64,000 bases of DNA from DASXRA01 sp036506155 (GTDB lineage: Bacteria; Actinomycetota; Actinomycetes; Mycobacteriales; Jatrophihabitantaceae). The notes under the pieces are model-generated. The model saw only the letters and a program-made list of their open reading frames with translations. It was not told where the DNA came from and searched no databases. Below, piece after piece: positions 10,425 to 19,321 of the stretch. Location: assembly GCA_036506155.1 (NCBI GenBank), contig DASXSF010000043.1, forward strand, positions 1 through 64,000, written 5' to 3'. Every line of letters begins with the position of its first letter. Within the stretch, counting starts at the first letter, position 1. The position numbers were made by a program, and so were the translations under genes.

Positions 10425-10518
10425 ATTGTTTTTCCCAAAGAAGAGCCAGGCGCAGGCCCCAGCCCGCGCCGGTGCGCGACGCCGTGCGATAGCAAACGAC
10501 GTGTGCGCGCTAGAGCCA

Positions 10519-12123
10519 TCAGATCCAGGAAGGGAACCACATGTGCGCGTGCCACTCGTCCAGGGTCATCAGCCCGCCCGTGTACAGAGGCCACATCCAC
10601 GCGAAGTCGGCGACGACGAGGCCCAGGTAGGCCGCCACCGCGAGCGCACCCCACTTGCGGCGGCGTTCCGCACCTAGGTAGGCCAAGACGTTTCCGGTGG
10701 CCGGCACTGCGGGGCCGAGCAGCGCGCCCAGCCCGACCGTCACCCCCAGAATCAGGAACGGTACGAGCGGCGTCATGTAGAAGAGGAACATCGTCCGCTT
10801 CAGGTCGGGGAACCACACGAACCACCCGGCCACGAACGCGACCCAGACGGCAGCGGCACGCCAGTCGCGGGTGGTGAGCCAGTGCCAGATCAGCCAGAGC
10901 AGGGCGGGGATGAACGCCCACCACATCAGCGGCGTCCCGATCAGCAGGATCTCCCGGGCGCACTGCTTGGCGCCGCAGCCGGTCGCGTTTCCGTCGTAGT
11001 AATAGTCGACGGGACGTCCGAGCACGAGCCAGCTCCACGGCTTCGAGCCGTAAGGGTGCGGCGAGTACAACGTTTCGTGGAATCGATAGGCGTGCAGCGT
11101 GTAGTCGCCGAGCGAGCGGAGCGGCGCCGGCACCCACCCCCACCAGAAGGGGATGTGCAGGCCGAGCACGTTGATGCGCCCACTCGCCGAGTGGGTGTCG
11201 GCCCAATGCCGGTTCCACCCGTTCTCGCTGGCGAACCAGCCCAGATAGGTCATGAGGTACGCGGCCAGCGGGGCGAGGAGCAGTGGCCCGAGCGAGGTCA
11301 GCCACGACCGCCGGGCGGCGTTGCGCCACGAGTTGCGGACGCCGGCGGACTTCAGCGCACCCCGGTCCCAGAGCAGGGTGAGGATCCAGAACGCGATATA
11401 GAAGGACAGCGCCGTCCACTTCACAGCCAGCGCCAGCCCGAACATCACGCCCGCGACGAGCCGCCACGGTCGTGGGCCGAGCGTCGGCACCCCGTCGCTC
11501 AGGTCGACGCCGGCGCCGATCAGCCCGGCCAGCCGGGCACGTGTCTGGTCGCGGTCGAGCACCAGGGCGCCGAACCCGGCGACGATGAACACCTGGAGGA
11601 AGATGTCGAGCAGCGCTACGCGCGACTGCACCACGGACACCCCGTCCAGTGCCAGCAGCAACCCGGCAATGCCGCCGAACAGGTTGGACCGGAACATCCG
11701 CCGCGCAATGCGGGTGAGCAGCAGGACGCTGACGATGCCGGCCAGTGCGGGAGCCATCCGCCAGCCGATCTCTTGCTGGTGCCATAGCCAGTGATCGCGC
11801 TGGCCCAGCCAGGACGTGAACGCGATCAGCCACTTACCCAGCGGCGGATGGACGATGAACATGTAGCCGCGGTTGTCCTCGTACCCGAACCGCAGCATCT
11901 CCTGCGCCTCGGTGGCGTAGTACACCTCGTCGAAGCTCTTGCCGTGCGGCCACCCGAGGCCCCAGAGCCGGGTGAACGCGGCGACGAGCGTGACCATGGC
12001 GGTGACCGCCCAGCCGATCGCGGGCGCCGGATCCCGCCAGCTCGAGAGCGACCCGGGAACCGGATGGGTCGGCGGGGGCGCAACCTCCGGCTGCGCGAGT
12101 GCCTCCTCCGCGGTCGCCGTCAC
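10519..12123 (-). CDS. pmt: Protein O-mannosyltransferase (GT39)
   Basis: A polytopic membrane enzyme of 534 residues with a cytoplasmic N-tail and many hydrophobic segments. It transfers mannose from polyprenyl-phosphate-mannose to secreted proteins. Seen: SFDEVYYA with the Asp-Glu pair in the first periplasmic loop that is catalytic in this family, HPPLGKW, ALDGVSVVQSRVALLDIFL, and ALAVKWTALSFY. The start is a GTG (12123-12121). It is divergent from rsmI across 24 bases, an arrangement conserved in mycobacteria (Rv1002c/Rv1003). It probably glycosylates exported lipoproteins or the Rpf-like proteins of the neighbourhood; substrates are inference. Confidence 0.92.
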   Translation of the reverse strand: MTATAEEALAQPEVAPPPTHPVPGSLSSWRDPAPAIGWAVTAMVTLVAAFTRLWGLGWPHGKSFDEVYYATEAQEMLRFGYEDNRGYMFIVHPPLGKWLIAFTSWLGQRDHWLWHQQEIGWRMAPALAGIVSVLLLTRIARRMFRSNLFGGIAGLLLALDGVSVVQSRVALLDIFLQVFIVAGFGALVLDRDQTRARLAGLIGAGVDLSDGVPTLGPRPWRLVAGVMFGLALAVKWTALSFYIAFWILTLLWDRGALKSAGVRNSWRNAARRSWLTSLGPLLLAPLAAYLMTYLGWFASENGWNRHWADTHSASGRINVLGLHIPFWWGWVPAPLRSLGDYTLHAYRFHETLYSPHPYGSKPWSWLVLGRPVDYYYDGNATGCGAKQCAREILLIGTPLMWWAFIPALLWLIWHWLTTRDWRAAAVWVAFVAGWFVWFPDLKRTMFLFYMTPLVPFLILGVTVGLGALLGPAVPATGNVLAYLGAERRRKWGALAVAAYLGLVVADFAWMWPLYTGGLMTLDEWHAHMWFPSWI

Positions 12124-12147
12124 GGCGCCCGATCGTAGGGTCTGCGC

Positions 12148-12993
12148 ATGAGCGAAGCGCCTGGGCGGGTCATCCTGGCCGCGGCTCCGCTGGGCGATGT
12201 GCGCGACGCGTCGGCGCGTCTTTCGGCCGCGCTCACCGCAACGCCGGTGATCGCCGCCGAGGACACCCGCCGGATCCGCCGACTGTGCGCCGATCTCGGC
12301 GTGACGCCCGCCGGGCTTGTCATCTCGTTCTTCGACGCGAACGAGTCGGCGCGGCTGCCGTCGCTGCTCTCGGCGTTACACAGCGGCGAGGACGTGCTCG
12401 TGGTGACCGACGCGGGTATGCCGTCCGTGTCGGATCCTGGGTATCGCCTGGTGGTGGCCGCCATTGCCGAGGGCATCGACGTCACGGTACTGCCGGGCCC
12501 GTCGGCAGTGACCGCGGCACTCGCGGTGTCCGGGCTTCCGGTGGATCGGTTCTGCTTCGAGGGCTTCCTGCCCCGGCGTGCCGGTGAGAGGCGGCGCGCG
12601 CTCGCGGCGCTGGCCGTCGAGCCGCGCACGCTCGTTTTCTTCGAGGCTCCGCACCGGCTCGCCCCGACGCTGTCGGACATGGCGAGCGCATTCGGCGCCG
12701 GGCGTCCGGCCGCGGTGTGCCGCGAACTCACCAAGAAGTACGAGCAGGTGCATCGCGGCGGCCTCGCCGAGCTCGCCGCCTGGGCGGAAGGCGACGTCCG
12801 AGGCGAGCTGACGTTGGTGGTCGGCGGTGCACCAGCCGTGAGCGCCCCGCCCGACGCCGCCGCACTCGCCGCCGAGGTCGCGGAACGGGAAGCTGCCGGC
12901 CAGCTCCGTAAGGACGCCATTGCCGCCGTCGCCGTAGCGCACGGTGTCCCGAAGCGGGACGTCTTCGATGCCGTCGTCGCCGCCAAGCGCTGA
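12148..12993 (+). CDS. rsmI: 16S rRNA (cytidine1402-2'-O)-methyltransferase
   Basis: A 281-residue tetrapyrrole-methylase-fold enzyme that 2'-O-methylates C1402 of 16S rRNA with SAM. Signatures in order: APLGD (the family's TPIGN), AEDTRRIRRLC, VTDAGMPSVSDPGY, LPGPSAVTAALAVSGLP, FEAPHRLAPTL, and CRELTKKYEQ. The ATG at 12148 is in the usual place. It is divergent from pmt and upstream of metG with a 128-base gap that contains a copy of the dispersed 17-bp repeat. Confidence 0.93.
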   Translation: MSEAPGRVILAAAPLGDVRDASARLSAALTATPVIAAEDTRRIRRLCADLGVTPAGLVISFFDANESARLPSLLSALHSGEDVLVVTDAGMPSVSDPGYRLVVAAIAEGIDVTVLPGPSAVTAALAVSGLPVDRFCFEGFLPRRAGERRRALAALAVEPRTLVFFEAPHRLAPTLSDMASAFGAGRPAAVCRELTKKYEQVHRGGLAELAAWAEGDVRGELTLVVGGAPAVSAPPDAAALAAEVAEREAAGQLRKDAIAAVAVAHGVPKRDVFDAVVAAKR

Positions 12994-13091
12994 TTCTGGA
13001 TTCGGCGCGCTCACTAGCTCATCCCGCCTAGACGGGTCCGCGGCTCCGCTCCGCGCCCTCGGCGCAGGCCCCATAGCGGCGGCGGGCTCTT

Positions 13092-13108
13092 CGCGCGAGC
13101 GCTCATCG
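13092..13108 (-). repeat. Dispersed 17-bp repeat, copy 3 (inverted)
   Basis: Reverse complement of CGATGAGCGCTCGCGCG, identical over 17 bases to the copies at 1746 and 2546. It lies in the rsmI-metG gap, ending 14 bases before the metG start. Confidence 0.7.
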
Positions 13109-13121
13109 ATAGGCTGGCTTC

Positions 13122-14924
13122 ATGAGCACGAACATCCTGACTGCCGTGGCATGGCCGTACGCCAATGGTCCACGGCACATCGGCCATGTTGCCGGATTCG
13201 GCGTCCCGTCCGACGTCTTCAGCCGCTACCAGCGGCTGGCGGGCAACAACGTGCTCATGGTGAGCGGCACGGACGAGCACGGCACGCCCATCCAGGTACA
13301 GGCCGATCGGGAGGGCGTGACGGCGCGCGAGCTGGCCGACCTCTACAGCCTGGTGATCGCCAAGGACCTCAAGAAGCTGGGCTTGTCCTACGACCTGTTC
13401 ACCCGCACCACGACACGCAATCACTATGCGGTGACCCAGGAGATCTTCCTGGGGCTGCTGAAGAACGGGTACGTGTTCCCGCAGAGGCAGCTCGGGGCGA
13501 TCAGCCCGTCGACGGGACGCACGCTGCCCGACCGCTATATAGAAGGAACCTGCCCGATCTGCGGGTACGAGAGCGCACGCGGCGACCAGTGCGACAACTG
13601 TGGCAACCAGCTCGATCCCGCGGACCTGATCAATCCGCGGTCCAAGATCAACGGCGAGACGCCGCGGTTCGTCGAGACCGAGCAGTACTTCCTCGACCTG
13701 CCGGCCTTCGCCGACACCCTCGGCGAGTGGCTGAAGAGCCGGCAGAACTGGCGGCCCAATGTGCAACGGTTCGCCCTCAAGTTGCTGGACGACCTCAAGC
13801 CCCGGGCGATCACCCGTGACCTCGACTGGGGCGTGCCGGTGCCGCTCCCTGGTTGGCGTGACCGCCCTGACAAGAAGATCTACGTCTGGTTCGACGCGGT
13901 GATCGGCTACCTGTCCGCGTCCATCGAATGGGCGAAGCGCACCGGCGACCCCGACGCGTGGCGCCCGTTCTGGCAGGACCCCAAGGCGCAGGGCTACTAC
14001 TTCATGGGCAAGGACAACATCGTCTTCCACGCCGAAATCTGGCCGGCCATGCTGTTCGGATACTCCGGGCAGGGCGATCACGGCGGCGAGCCGGGCGACT
14101 ACGGCGTGCTGGAACGCCCGCACGAGGTCGTCTCGAGCGAGTTCCTCACGATGGAGGGACGCAAGTTCTCCTCGTCGCGCAATGTCGTGATCTACGTGGG
14201 CGACTTCCTATCCCGCTACGACGCGGACGCGCTGCGGTACTACCTCTCGGTGGCCGGGCCGGAGAACCAGGACACCGATTTCACTTGGGCTGAATTCGTC
14301 CGCCGCAACAACGACGAACTCGTTGCCGGCTGGGGCAACCTCGTCAATCGGACGATCTCGATGACCGCCAAGAACCTCGGCGCGATCCCGCCGCGCGGCA
14401 CGCTCACCGATGCCGACTTTGCTCTGCTTACCCAGGCGCAGCAGGCGTTCGGCACGGTGGGCGAACTGCTGGCCCGGTCCCGGCAGAAAGCGGCGATCAC
14501 CGAGGCGATGGGCGTGGTGCGCGCCGCCAACAAGTACCTGTCGGACATGGCGCCGTGGAAGCTGCGTAGCGAGGACCCCGAGCGGATGGCAACGGTGCTG
14601 CACGTCGCGCTTCAGGTTGTCGACGACTGCAAGACGCTGCTCACACCGTTCCTGCCGTCGTCGTCGTCGAAGGTGCACGCCCAGCTCGGCGGTACCGGCG
14701 CATGGGCGGCCATGCCGGACCTCGTCGAGGTGGACGAGCCCACCGCAGCCGGATCGCCGTCGTACCACGTACTGACCGGCGACTACGACACGGGCGCGCG
14801 GTGGCAGTCGACCCCGATCGAAGCGGGCCGCCCGATCGCACCGCCGACGCCGGTGTTCACCAAGCTCGACCCATCCGTGGTGGACGAGGAGCTGGCCCGG
14901 TTGGCCGACGCGGCCGGTGTCTGA
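13122..14924 (+). CDS. metG: Methionyl-tRNA synthetase
   Basis: A class I synthetase of 600 residues. Seen: the HIGH-type motif PYANGPRHIGH near residue 12, a zinc knuckle CPIC...CDNC near residues 144-160, the WFDAVIGYLSASIEW stretch, and the signature loop GRKFSSSR in place of canonical KMSKS, a variant found in a subset of actinobacterial MetRS. The C-terminal anticodon-binding helical domain is present (KYLSDMAPWKLR). There is no EMAP-type tRNA-binding appendix. The stop overlaps the tatD start by eight bases, so the two are co-translated. Confidence 0.95.
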   Translation: MSTNILTAVAWPYANGPRHIGHVAGFGVPSDVFSRYQRLAGNNVLMVSGTDEHGTPIQVQADREGVTARELADLYSLVIAKDLKKLGLSYDLFTRTTTRNHYAVTQEIFLGLLKNGYVFPQRQLGAISPSTGRTLPDRYIEGTCPICGYESARGDQCDNCGNQLDPADLINPRSKINGETPRFVETEQYFLDLPAFADTLGEWLKSRQNWRPNVQRFALKLLDDLKPRAITRDLDWGVPVPLPGWRDRPDKKIYVWFDAVIGYLSASIEWAKRTGDPDAWRPFWQDPKAQGYYFMGKDNIVFHAEIWPAMLFGYSGQGDHGGEPGDYGVLERPHEVVSSEFLTMEGRKFSSSRNVVIYVGDFLSRYDADALRYYLSVAGPENQDTDFTWAEFVRRNNDELVAGWGNLVNRTISMTAKNLGAIPPRGTLTDADFALLTQAQQAFGTVGELLARSRQKAAITEAMGVVRAANKYLSDMAPWKLRSEDPERMATVLHVALQVVDDCKTLLTPFLPSSSSKVHAQLGGTGAWAAMPDLVEVDEPTAAGSPSYHVLTGDYDTGARWQSTPIEAGRPIAPPTPVFTKLDPSVVDEELARLADAAGV

Positions 14925-15744
14925 GCGCAGTGGCCCGCCGGTCTTGCCGGCTCCCGCATTCGACGCGCACTGCCACCTCGACGCGATGGCGCACCGAGCC
15001 GGCGTCGAGCCGACCCGCGAGTTCGTCGCGGGCGTCATGGCACAGGCGCGCACCGTCAACGTCACCCGTGTGATCACCGTCGGCGACACGCTTGCCTCAT
15101 CGGCATGGTGCGTGCAGGCCGCTCACGAGCACCCGGACGTGTACGCCGCGGTAGGTGTGCATCCGACCGAGATCACCGGCCTGACCGACGCGGGCTATAC
15201 CGAGCTCGAGCGCCTCGCGCGCGACCCGCGGGTGGTCGCAGTCGGTGAGACGGGGCTCGACTATTACTGGGATCGCACCGCCCCCGCAGATCAGCAGGCG
15301 CACTTCCGGCGGCATATCGACCTGGCGAAACGTGTCGGCAAGCCAGTCATGATCCACGACCGGGAAGCCCATGACGACGTGCTTCGGATCCTGCGCGAAG
15401 AGGGCCCTCCGGACCGCGTCGTTTTCCACGCGTTTTCCGGAGATGTGGCAATGGCGCGGGCGTGTGTCCGCGCCGGATATGTCCTTTCCTTCGCTGGGGT
15501 GGTCACTTTCACAAACGCGCCACGGGTGAGAGAAGCTGCAGCGTCTGTTAACGCGGACCACATCCTGGTCGAAACGGACGCGCCTTTCCTGGCCCCTCAC
15601 CCGTTCCGCGGACGCCCCAACAGCCCATATTTACTAGGGCAAACGCTGTTGACCTTGGCCACGGTCATGGGCATCGAGGCGGCGGAGTTGTGCGGAGCCA
15701 TCGCCCGGACGGCGTACACGTTTTTTGGGTTCGACTTAACGTAG
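14917..15744 (+). CDS. tatD: TatD-family metal-dependent DNase
   Basis: A 275-residue amidohydrolase-fold nuclease. Metal ligands are visible: FDAHCHLD (HxH), VGETGLDYYWD (Glu), PVMIHDREAHDD (His), VVFHAFSGD (His) and LVETDAPF (Asp). It hydrolyses DNA 3' ends or related phosphoesters. The GTG start overlaps the metG stop. metG-tatD-rpf-ksgA is the standard actinobacterial order. Confidence 0.92.
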   Translation: MSERSGPPVLPAPAFDAHCHLDAMAHRAGVEPTREFVAGVMAQARTVNVTRVITVGDTLASSAWCVQAAHEHPDVYAAVGVHPTEITGLTDAGYTELERLARDPRVVAVGETGLDYYWDRTAPADQQAHFRRHIDLAKRVGKPVMIHDREAHDDVLRILREEGPPDRVVFHAFSGDVAMARACVRAGYVLSFAGVVTFTNAPRVREAAASVNADHILVETDAPFLAPHPFRGRPNSPYLLGQTLLTLATVMGIEAAELCGAIARTAYTFFGFDLT

Positions 15745-15813
15745 ATCCCATGTCATGAACTGGCCGCAGACTTGGCGGCTCGTTGAAAGCGCAGTTACCG
15801 TCCCTTGACTTTG

Positions 15814-15830
15814 CCTGGACTGGTTCCAGG
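15814..15830. promoter_or_regulatory. Perfect inverted repeat in the rpf upstream region
   Basis: CCTGGA-CTGGT-TCCAGG is a perfect 6+5+6 palindrome 56 bases before the first rpf-like gene. It directly follows TTGACT at 15805-15810, a good -35 candidate, so a bound protein would block that promoter. No convincing -10 hexamer follows, so the promoter assignment is tentative. Confidence 0.4.
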
Positions 15831-15885
15831 TTGGGTCAGCCAGCGTCAATGCAGACGATGCGCGAACGACGAGAGGAGTCCCAAG

Positions 15886-17028
15886 TTGCGTCGCAGCGTC
15901 AAGTACGCCGTCGCCGGCTTTGCCTTAGCCGGTGTCGTCGGAGGGACGGTCGCCTGGGCGGCCACCACTGACGACACCAAGACTGTGAACCTGAAAATTG
16001 ACGGCGAATCAACGAAAGTCCACACCACGGCCAAGACCGTTGGTGCCGCCCTTGACAAGGCGGGCTATCCGGTCGGAGCACACGACGTGGTGGCACCGGC
16101 GGCGACGGAGAAGGTGCACAACGGCGAGGAGATCGTCCTTAAGCGGGGGCGGTTGCTGCGCCTGACGGTCGACGGCAAGGAGCGCGACGTCTGGGTCACT
16201 ACACCAACGGTGGAGGACGCCCTGGCTCGACTCGGCTACTCCGCAGCTGACTTCTCGTCCGTCTCCCGTGACAAGCGACTGCCTCTGTCGGCGACCGCGA
16301 TCGAGATCCGGTCACCGAAGCGGATCACGATCGTGCACGATCACAAGACGCAGACCGTCACTAGTACCGATGCAACGGTACGGCAGCTGCTGAGCGACCT
16401 GGGTATCAAGGTCGACCAGGATGACGGGCTCTTCCCGGCACTTACAGCCGTGCTGAAGAACGGTCAACGGATCCTGATCCAGCGTGTGGTGCACAAGTTC
16501 CTCGTCGAGCGCCAGTCGATCGGATACTCGACGAATTACCGGCAAGACTCGTCGATGTACACCGACCAGAGCGACGTGGCGCGCGACGGCACGCCAGGCG
16601 TCGCCGCGGTCAAGTACGCGGCCGTCTACGTCAACGGGAAACTCGCTCGCAAGACGCGCATTTCGCGTACGGTCGTCGTCGCTCCGGTGGCGAAGATCGT
16701 GAGTGTCGGCACCCAGGCACGTCCTGCGCCGCCTCCGCCGTCGAGTTCGGGTTCGGGTTCGGGTTCGGGGTCCGCCCCGCCGGACACCAGTGGCCTGAAC
16801 TGGGACGCCGTCGCGCAGTGCGAGTCCGGCGGGAACTGGTCCGCCAACACCGGAAACGGCTTCTACGGCGGGCTCCAGTTCGACTACAGCACCTGGCTCT
16901 CCAACGGCGGCGGCCAGTACGCCTCGCGTGCCGACCTCGCGAGCCGGGACCAGCAGATCGCGATCGCGAACAAGCTCTATGCGGCCCGGGGTTCGAGCCC
17001 GTGGCCCGTGTGTGGTCAGTACTTGTAA
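15886..17028 (+). CDS. rpf: Resuscitation-promoting factor with DUF348-G5 stalk
   Basis: A secreted or membrane-anchored muralytic protein of 380 residues. I start it at the TTG (15886) because GAGAGGAG lies seven bases upstream and the paralogue downstream begins with the same MRRSVKY; the more upstream ATG is unsupported. Order: hydrophobic export segment (residues about 8-25), DUF348 ubiquitin-like repeats, a G5 domain, a Pro/Ser-Gly linker encoded by a GGTTCG microsatellite, and a C-terminal Rpf domain (LNWDAVAQCESGGNWSANTG) with the catalytic Glu in CESGGNW and a C-terminal VCGQYL. This is the RpfB architecture, which cleaves peptidoglycan glycan strands to promote growth resumption. Confidence 0.93.
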   Translation: MRRSVKYAVAGFALAGVVGGTVAWAATTDDTKTVNLKIDGESTKVHTTAKTVGAALDKAGYPVGAHDVVAPAATEKVHNGEEIVLKRGRLLRLTVDGKERDVWVTTPTVEDALARLGYSAADFSSVSRDKRLPLSATAIEIRSPKRITIVHDHKTQTVTSTDATVRQLLSDLGIKVDQDDGLFPALTAVLKNGQRILIQRVVHKFLVERQSIGYSTNYRQDSSMYTDQSDVARDGTPGVAAVKYAAVYVNGKLARKTRISRTVVVAPVAKIVSVGTQARPAPPPPSSSGSGSGSGSAPPDTSGLNWDAVAQCESGGNWSANTGNGFYGGLQFDYSTWLSNGGGQYASRADLASRDQQIAIANKLYAARGSSPWPVCGQYL

Positions 17029-17049
17029 GCGGTCGGTAGAACGCCTTCT

Positions 17050-17125
17050 AACAAAGGCGAAACCCCAATCCCGGCACTGCGTGTCGCCACGCCGCGACAC
17101 GCAGTTGCCGGGATTGAGCTTTGTT
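17050..17125 (+). terminator. Very long hairpin between the two rpf-like genes
   Basis: The arms 17066-17087 and 17094-17116 pair over 22 positions with a single bulged base around a 6-base loop. An outer AACAAAG/CTTTGTT pair (17050-17056 with 17119-17125) extends it. The position just after the first rpf stop suits a transcription terminator, although only a short T-run follows. The near-perfect arms would also allow a DNA cruciform or a mobile palindrome. Its right arm overlaps the -35 of the next gene. Confidence 0.65.
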
Positions 17126-17143
17126 GGGCGAGCACGCTAGGGT
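17114..17143 (+). promoter_or_regulatory. Promoter for the second rpf-like gene
   Basis: TTGAGC at 17114-17119, an 18-base spacer and TAGGGT at 17138-17143 form a reasonable sigma-A-type promoter about 60 bases upstream of the GTG. The -35 overlaps the right arm of the preceding hairpin. Confidence 0.45.
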
Positions 17144-17201
17144 CTGGCTCCATGCTGCGGGGGAAACGCAATGCGCGTGACTTGCGGACAGGAGAGCCTT
17201 T

Positions 17202-18353
17202 GTGCGTCGCAGCGTGAAGTACGGCTTGTACGGTGCCGTACTCGCCGGCGTGGTCGGCGCAACTGTCGCGTGGGCCAACGTCGACAAGACCGTCACCTTG
17301 CGCGTCGACGGCCAGGTGGAAAAGGTCCACACGGTGGCCGGCAGCGTTCGTGGTGTGCTCGAGATCGCGCACTATCCGGTCGGGCCGCACGACGTCGTCG
17401 CGCCCGCGCTGGATGCCCGCGTCCACAACGGCAGCGAGATCGTGTTGCGGCGCGGCCGACTGTTGCGCCTGTCCGTCGACGGCATACCGCGCAACGTGTG
17501 GGTTACCGCGCCGACCGTCGCGCAGGCACTCAGCCAACTCGGCTACCCGGACAACGATTTCTCGTCGGTCTCGCGTGACCAGCGCCTGCCGCTCTCGCCG
17601 ACCGCCATCACGGTGCGCCGCCCGAAGCACATACAGATCACCGCCGACGGCAGAACCCGCACCGTCATCACAACGGCGCCGACCGTAGCGGTACTGCTGG
17701 CCGACCTCCGCATTGCCGTCGGCCCACAGGACATGCTTTCCGCCGTAGCGAGTTCGCCGCTGCGTGACAGTGAAACCATTGAGGTCACCCGGGTGCGCGC
17801 CAACAACGTCGTCAAGAACCACCCGGTGCCGTTCCCGACGCAGCAGGTGGGCGATCCGACGATGTACGTCGGGCAGAGCCAGCTCGTCCGTCACGGCACG
17901 AACGGCGTCGAGGCGGTCACGGTCGAGGTCGTGTCCGTCGACGGCAAGGTCGTCGGCAGGACGATCGTGAAACGGGTGGTGACGAGGCCGCCGATCGCCG
18001 AGATCGTGAAGGTCGGCACGAAGCCGCAACCCGCACCGGTGATCAACGTCGATCCCGGCTCGGCACAGGCCATCGGAAAGCAGCTTGCAGCGCAGCGCGG
18101 TTGGGGCGCTGACCAGTTCAGCTGCCTGTACCAGCTGTGGAACAACGAGAGCGGCTGGCGGGTCGATGCCACGAACGCAAGTGGCGCGTACGGAATACCG
18201 CAGGCGCTCCCCGGCGACAAGATGGCGGCGTACGGCTCCGACTGGCAGACCAACCCGTCGACGCAAATCAAGTGGGGGCTGGGCTATATCGCGGGCAGGT
18301 ACGGTACGCCCTGCGATGCGTGGAGCTTCTGGCAATCCAACGGCTGGTACTAG
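17202..18353 (+). CDS. DUF348-G5 protein with a transglycosylase-like C-terminal domain
   Basis: A paralogue of the preceding gene: the same export segment (MRRSVKYGLYGAVLAGVVGATVAWA begins the protein), DUF348 repeats and G5 domain, 383 residues in all. The C-terminal domain differs: instead of Rpf it has WGADQFSCLYQLWNNESGW...GAYGIPQALPGDKMA, an SLT/aggregation-factor-type lytic transglycosylase fold whose Glu in NNESGW would be catalytic. AGGAGAG precedes the GTG. It acts outside the membrane on peptidoglycan. The pair probably arose by duplication followed by domain swapping, giving two muralytic activities on one stalk type. Confidence 0.88.
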   Translation: MRRSVKYGLYGAVLAGVVGATVAWANVDKTVTLRVDGQVEKVHTVAGSVRGVLEIAHYPVGPHDVVAPALDARVHNGSEIVLRRGRLLRLSVDGIPRNVWVTAPTVAQALSQLGYPDNDFSSVSRDQRLPLSPTAITVRRPKHIQITADGRTRTVITTAPTVAVLLADLRIAVGPQDMLSAVASSPLRDSETIEVTRVRANNVVKNHPVPFPTQQVGDPTMYVGQSQLVRHGTNGVEAVTVEVVSVDGKVVGRTIVKRVVTRPPIAEIVKVGTKPQPAPVINVDPGSAQAIGKQLAAQRGWGADQFSCLYQLWNNESGWRVDATNASGAYGIPQALPGDKMAAYGSDWQTNPSTQIKWGLGYIAGRYGTPCDAWSFWQSNGWY

Positions 18354-18389
18354 CGCCTGCGCCACCCCTGTCCGATGTCCGATGTCCGA

Positions 18390-18434
18390 TGATCTTGGAC
18401 TTGTGGTTGAAATTCGACCGGAAGTCAAAGATCA
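18390..18434. repeat. Palindromic repeat element (TGATCTTGGA family), copy 1
   Basis: A 45-base imperfect palindrome beginning TGATCTTGGACTT and ending AAGTCAAAGATCA, with 18 of 22 arm positions pairing. A related copy lies at 30977-31021. It ends 21 bases upstream of the ksgA start and is preceded by three tandem TCCGATG units (18371-18391). It could form an mRNA hairpin in the ksgA leader. Confidence 0.7.
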
Positions 18435-18455
18435 CGGCATGAGGCGAGACGGCTG

Positions 18456-19313
18456 GTGAGCAGTGGCAGCGCGCTGCTCGGGCCCGCCGAGATCCGCAGC
18501 CTGGCTGCGCAGCTCGGGGTGCGCCCCACCAAAGCGCTCGGGCAGAACTTCGTGCACGACGCGAACACCGTGCGCCGTATCGTCCGCACCGCGGCGCTGT
18601 CCGCGGACGACGTGGTGCTCGAGGTCGGCCCAGGGTTGGGCTCGCTGACGCTGGGCCTGCTGGAGGCAGGCGCGCGCGTGGTCGCGGTCGAAGTCGACCC
18701 GGTGCTGGGCGCGGCCCTGCCAGGCACTGTGGCGGCCCGGGCACCGGAGTCGGCGGGGCGCCTGGCGGTCCTCGTCGCGGACGCGCTACGGCTTGAGCGC
18801 CTGCCCGACCCGCAACCCACCGCGCTGGTGGCCAACCTCCCGTACAACGTCGCGGTGCCGGTTGTGCTGCATCTGCTCGAACTGCTGCCGACACTGCGCA
18901 CCGGCCTGGTGATGGTGCAGGCCGAGGTCGCTGAACGCCTGGCCGCTCTGCCCGGCACGAAGGCTTACGGCGCGCCGAGTGTGAAGGTGGCCTGGTACGC
19001 GTCGGCGACCCGGGCCGGCGCAGTACCGCGGGCCGTGTTCTGGCCGGTGCCGAACGTCGACTCGGGACTGGTCCGGCTGACCCGGCACGCCCCACCCGGC
19101 GGGGTAGCGCGGCAGGATGTGTTCCAGGTGGTCGACCACGCATTCGCGCAGCGCCGCAAGATGCTGCGCTCGGCGCTGGCGTCCTGGGCCGGCTCGGCCG
19201 CCGCCGCGACCGAGGTGCTGCGCGAGGCCGGCGTCGACCCCACTACCCGCGGCGAGATGCTCGACCTCGCCGCCTTCGCGCGGATAGCCGCCGCCGGGAC
19301 GTCCCTGACGTGA
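18456..19313 (+). CDS. rsmA: 16S rRNA (A1518/A1519-N6)-dimethyltransferase
   Basis: KsgA, 285 residues, dimethylates two adjacent adenines in helix 45 of 16S rRNA. Seen: TKALGQNFVHDANTVRRIV, SAM motif I EVGPGLGSLT, the acidic VAVEVDP strand end, and the catalytic NLPYN. It starts at a GTG after the palindromic repeat. It is adjacent to the rpf genes, as in mycobacteria. The ispE gene that normally follows has been displaced about 9 kb by inserted genes. Confidence 0.94.
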   Translation: MSSGSALLGPAEIRSLAAQLGVRPTKALGQNFVHDANTVRRIVRTAALSADDVVLEVGPGLGSLTLGLLEAGARVVAVEVDPVLGAALPGTVAARAPESAGRLAVLVADALRLERLPDPQPTALVANLPYNVAVPVVLHLLELLPTLRTGLVMVQAEVAERLAALPGTKAYGAPSVKVAWYASATRAGAVPRAVFWPVPNVDSGLVRLTRHAPPGGVARQDVFQVVDHAFAQRRKMLRSALASWAGSAAAATEVLREAGVDPTTRGEMLDLAAFARIAAAGTSLT

Positions 19314-19321
19314 CCGGCGTC

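Noticed and set aside
15745..15885. c-di-AMP riboswitch upstream of the rpf gene, as found in some actinobacteria
   Set aside because: The region is too short and lacks the conserved elements; only a 17-base palindrome is evident.
16740..16775. GGTTCG microsatellite as a regulatory or CRISPR-like repeat
   Set aside because: It simply encodes the Ser-Gly linker of the Rpf protein; no spacer structure exists. No CRISPR array was seen anywhere in the window.
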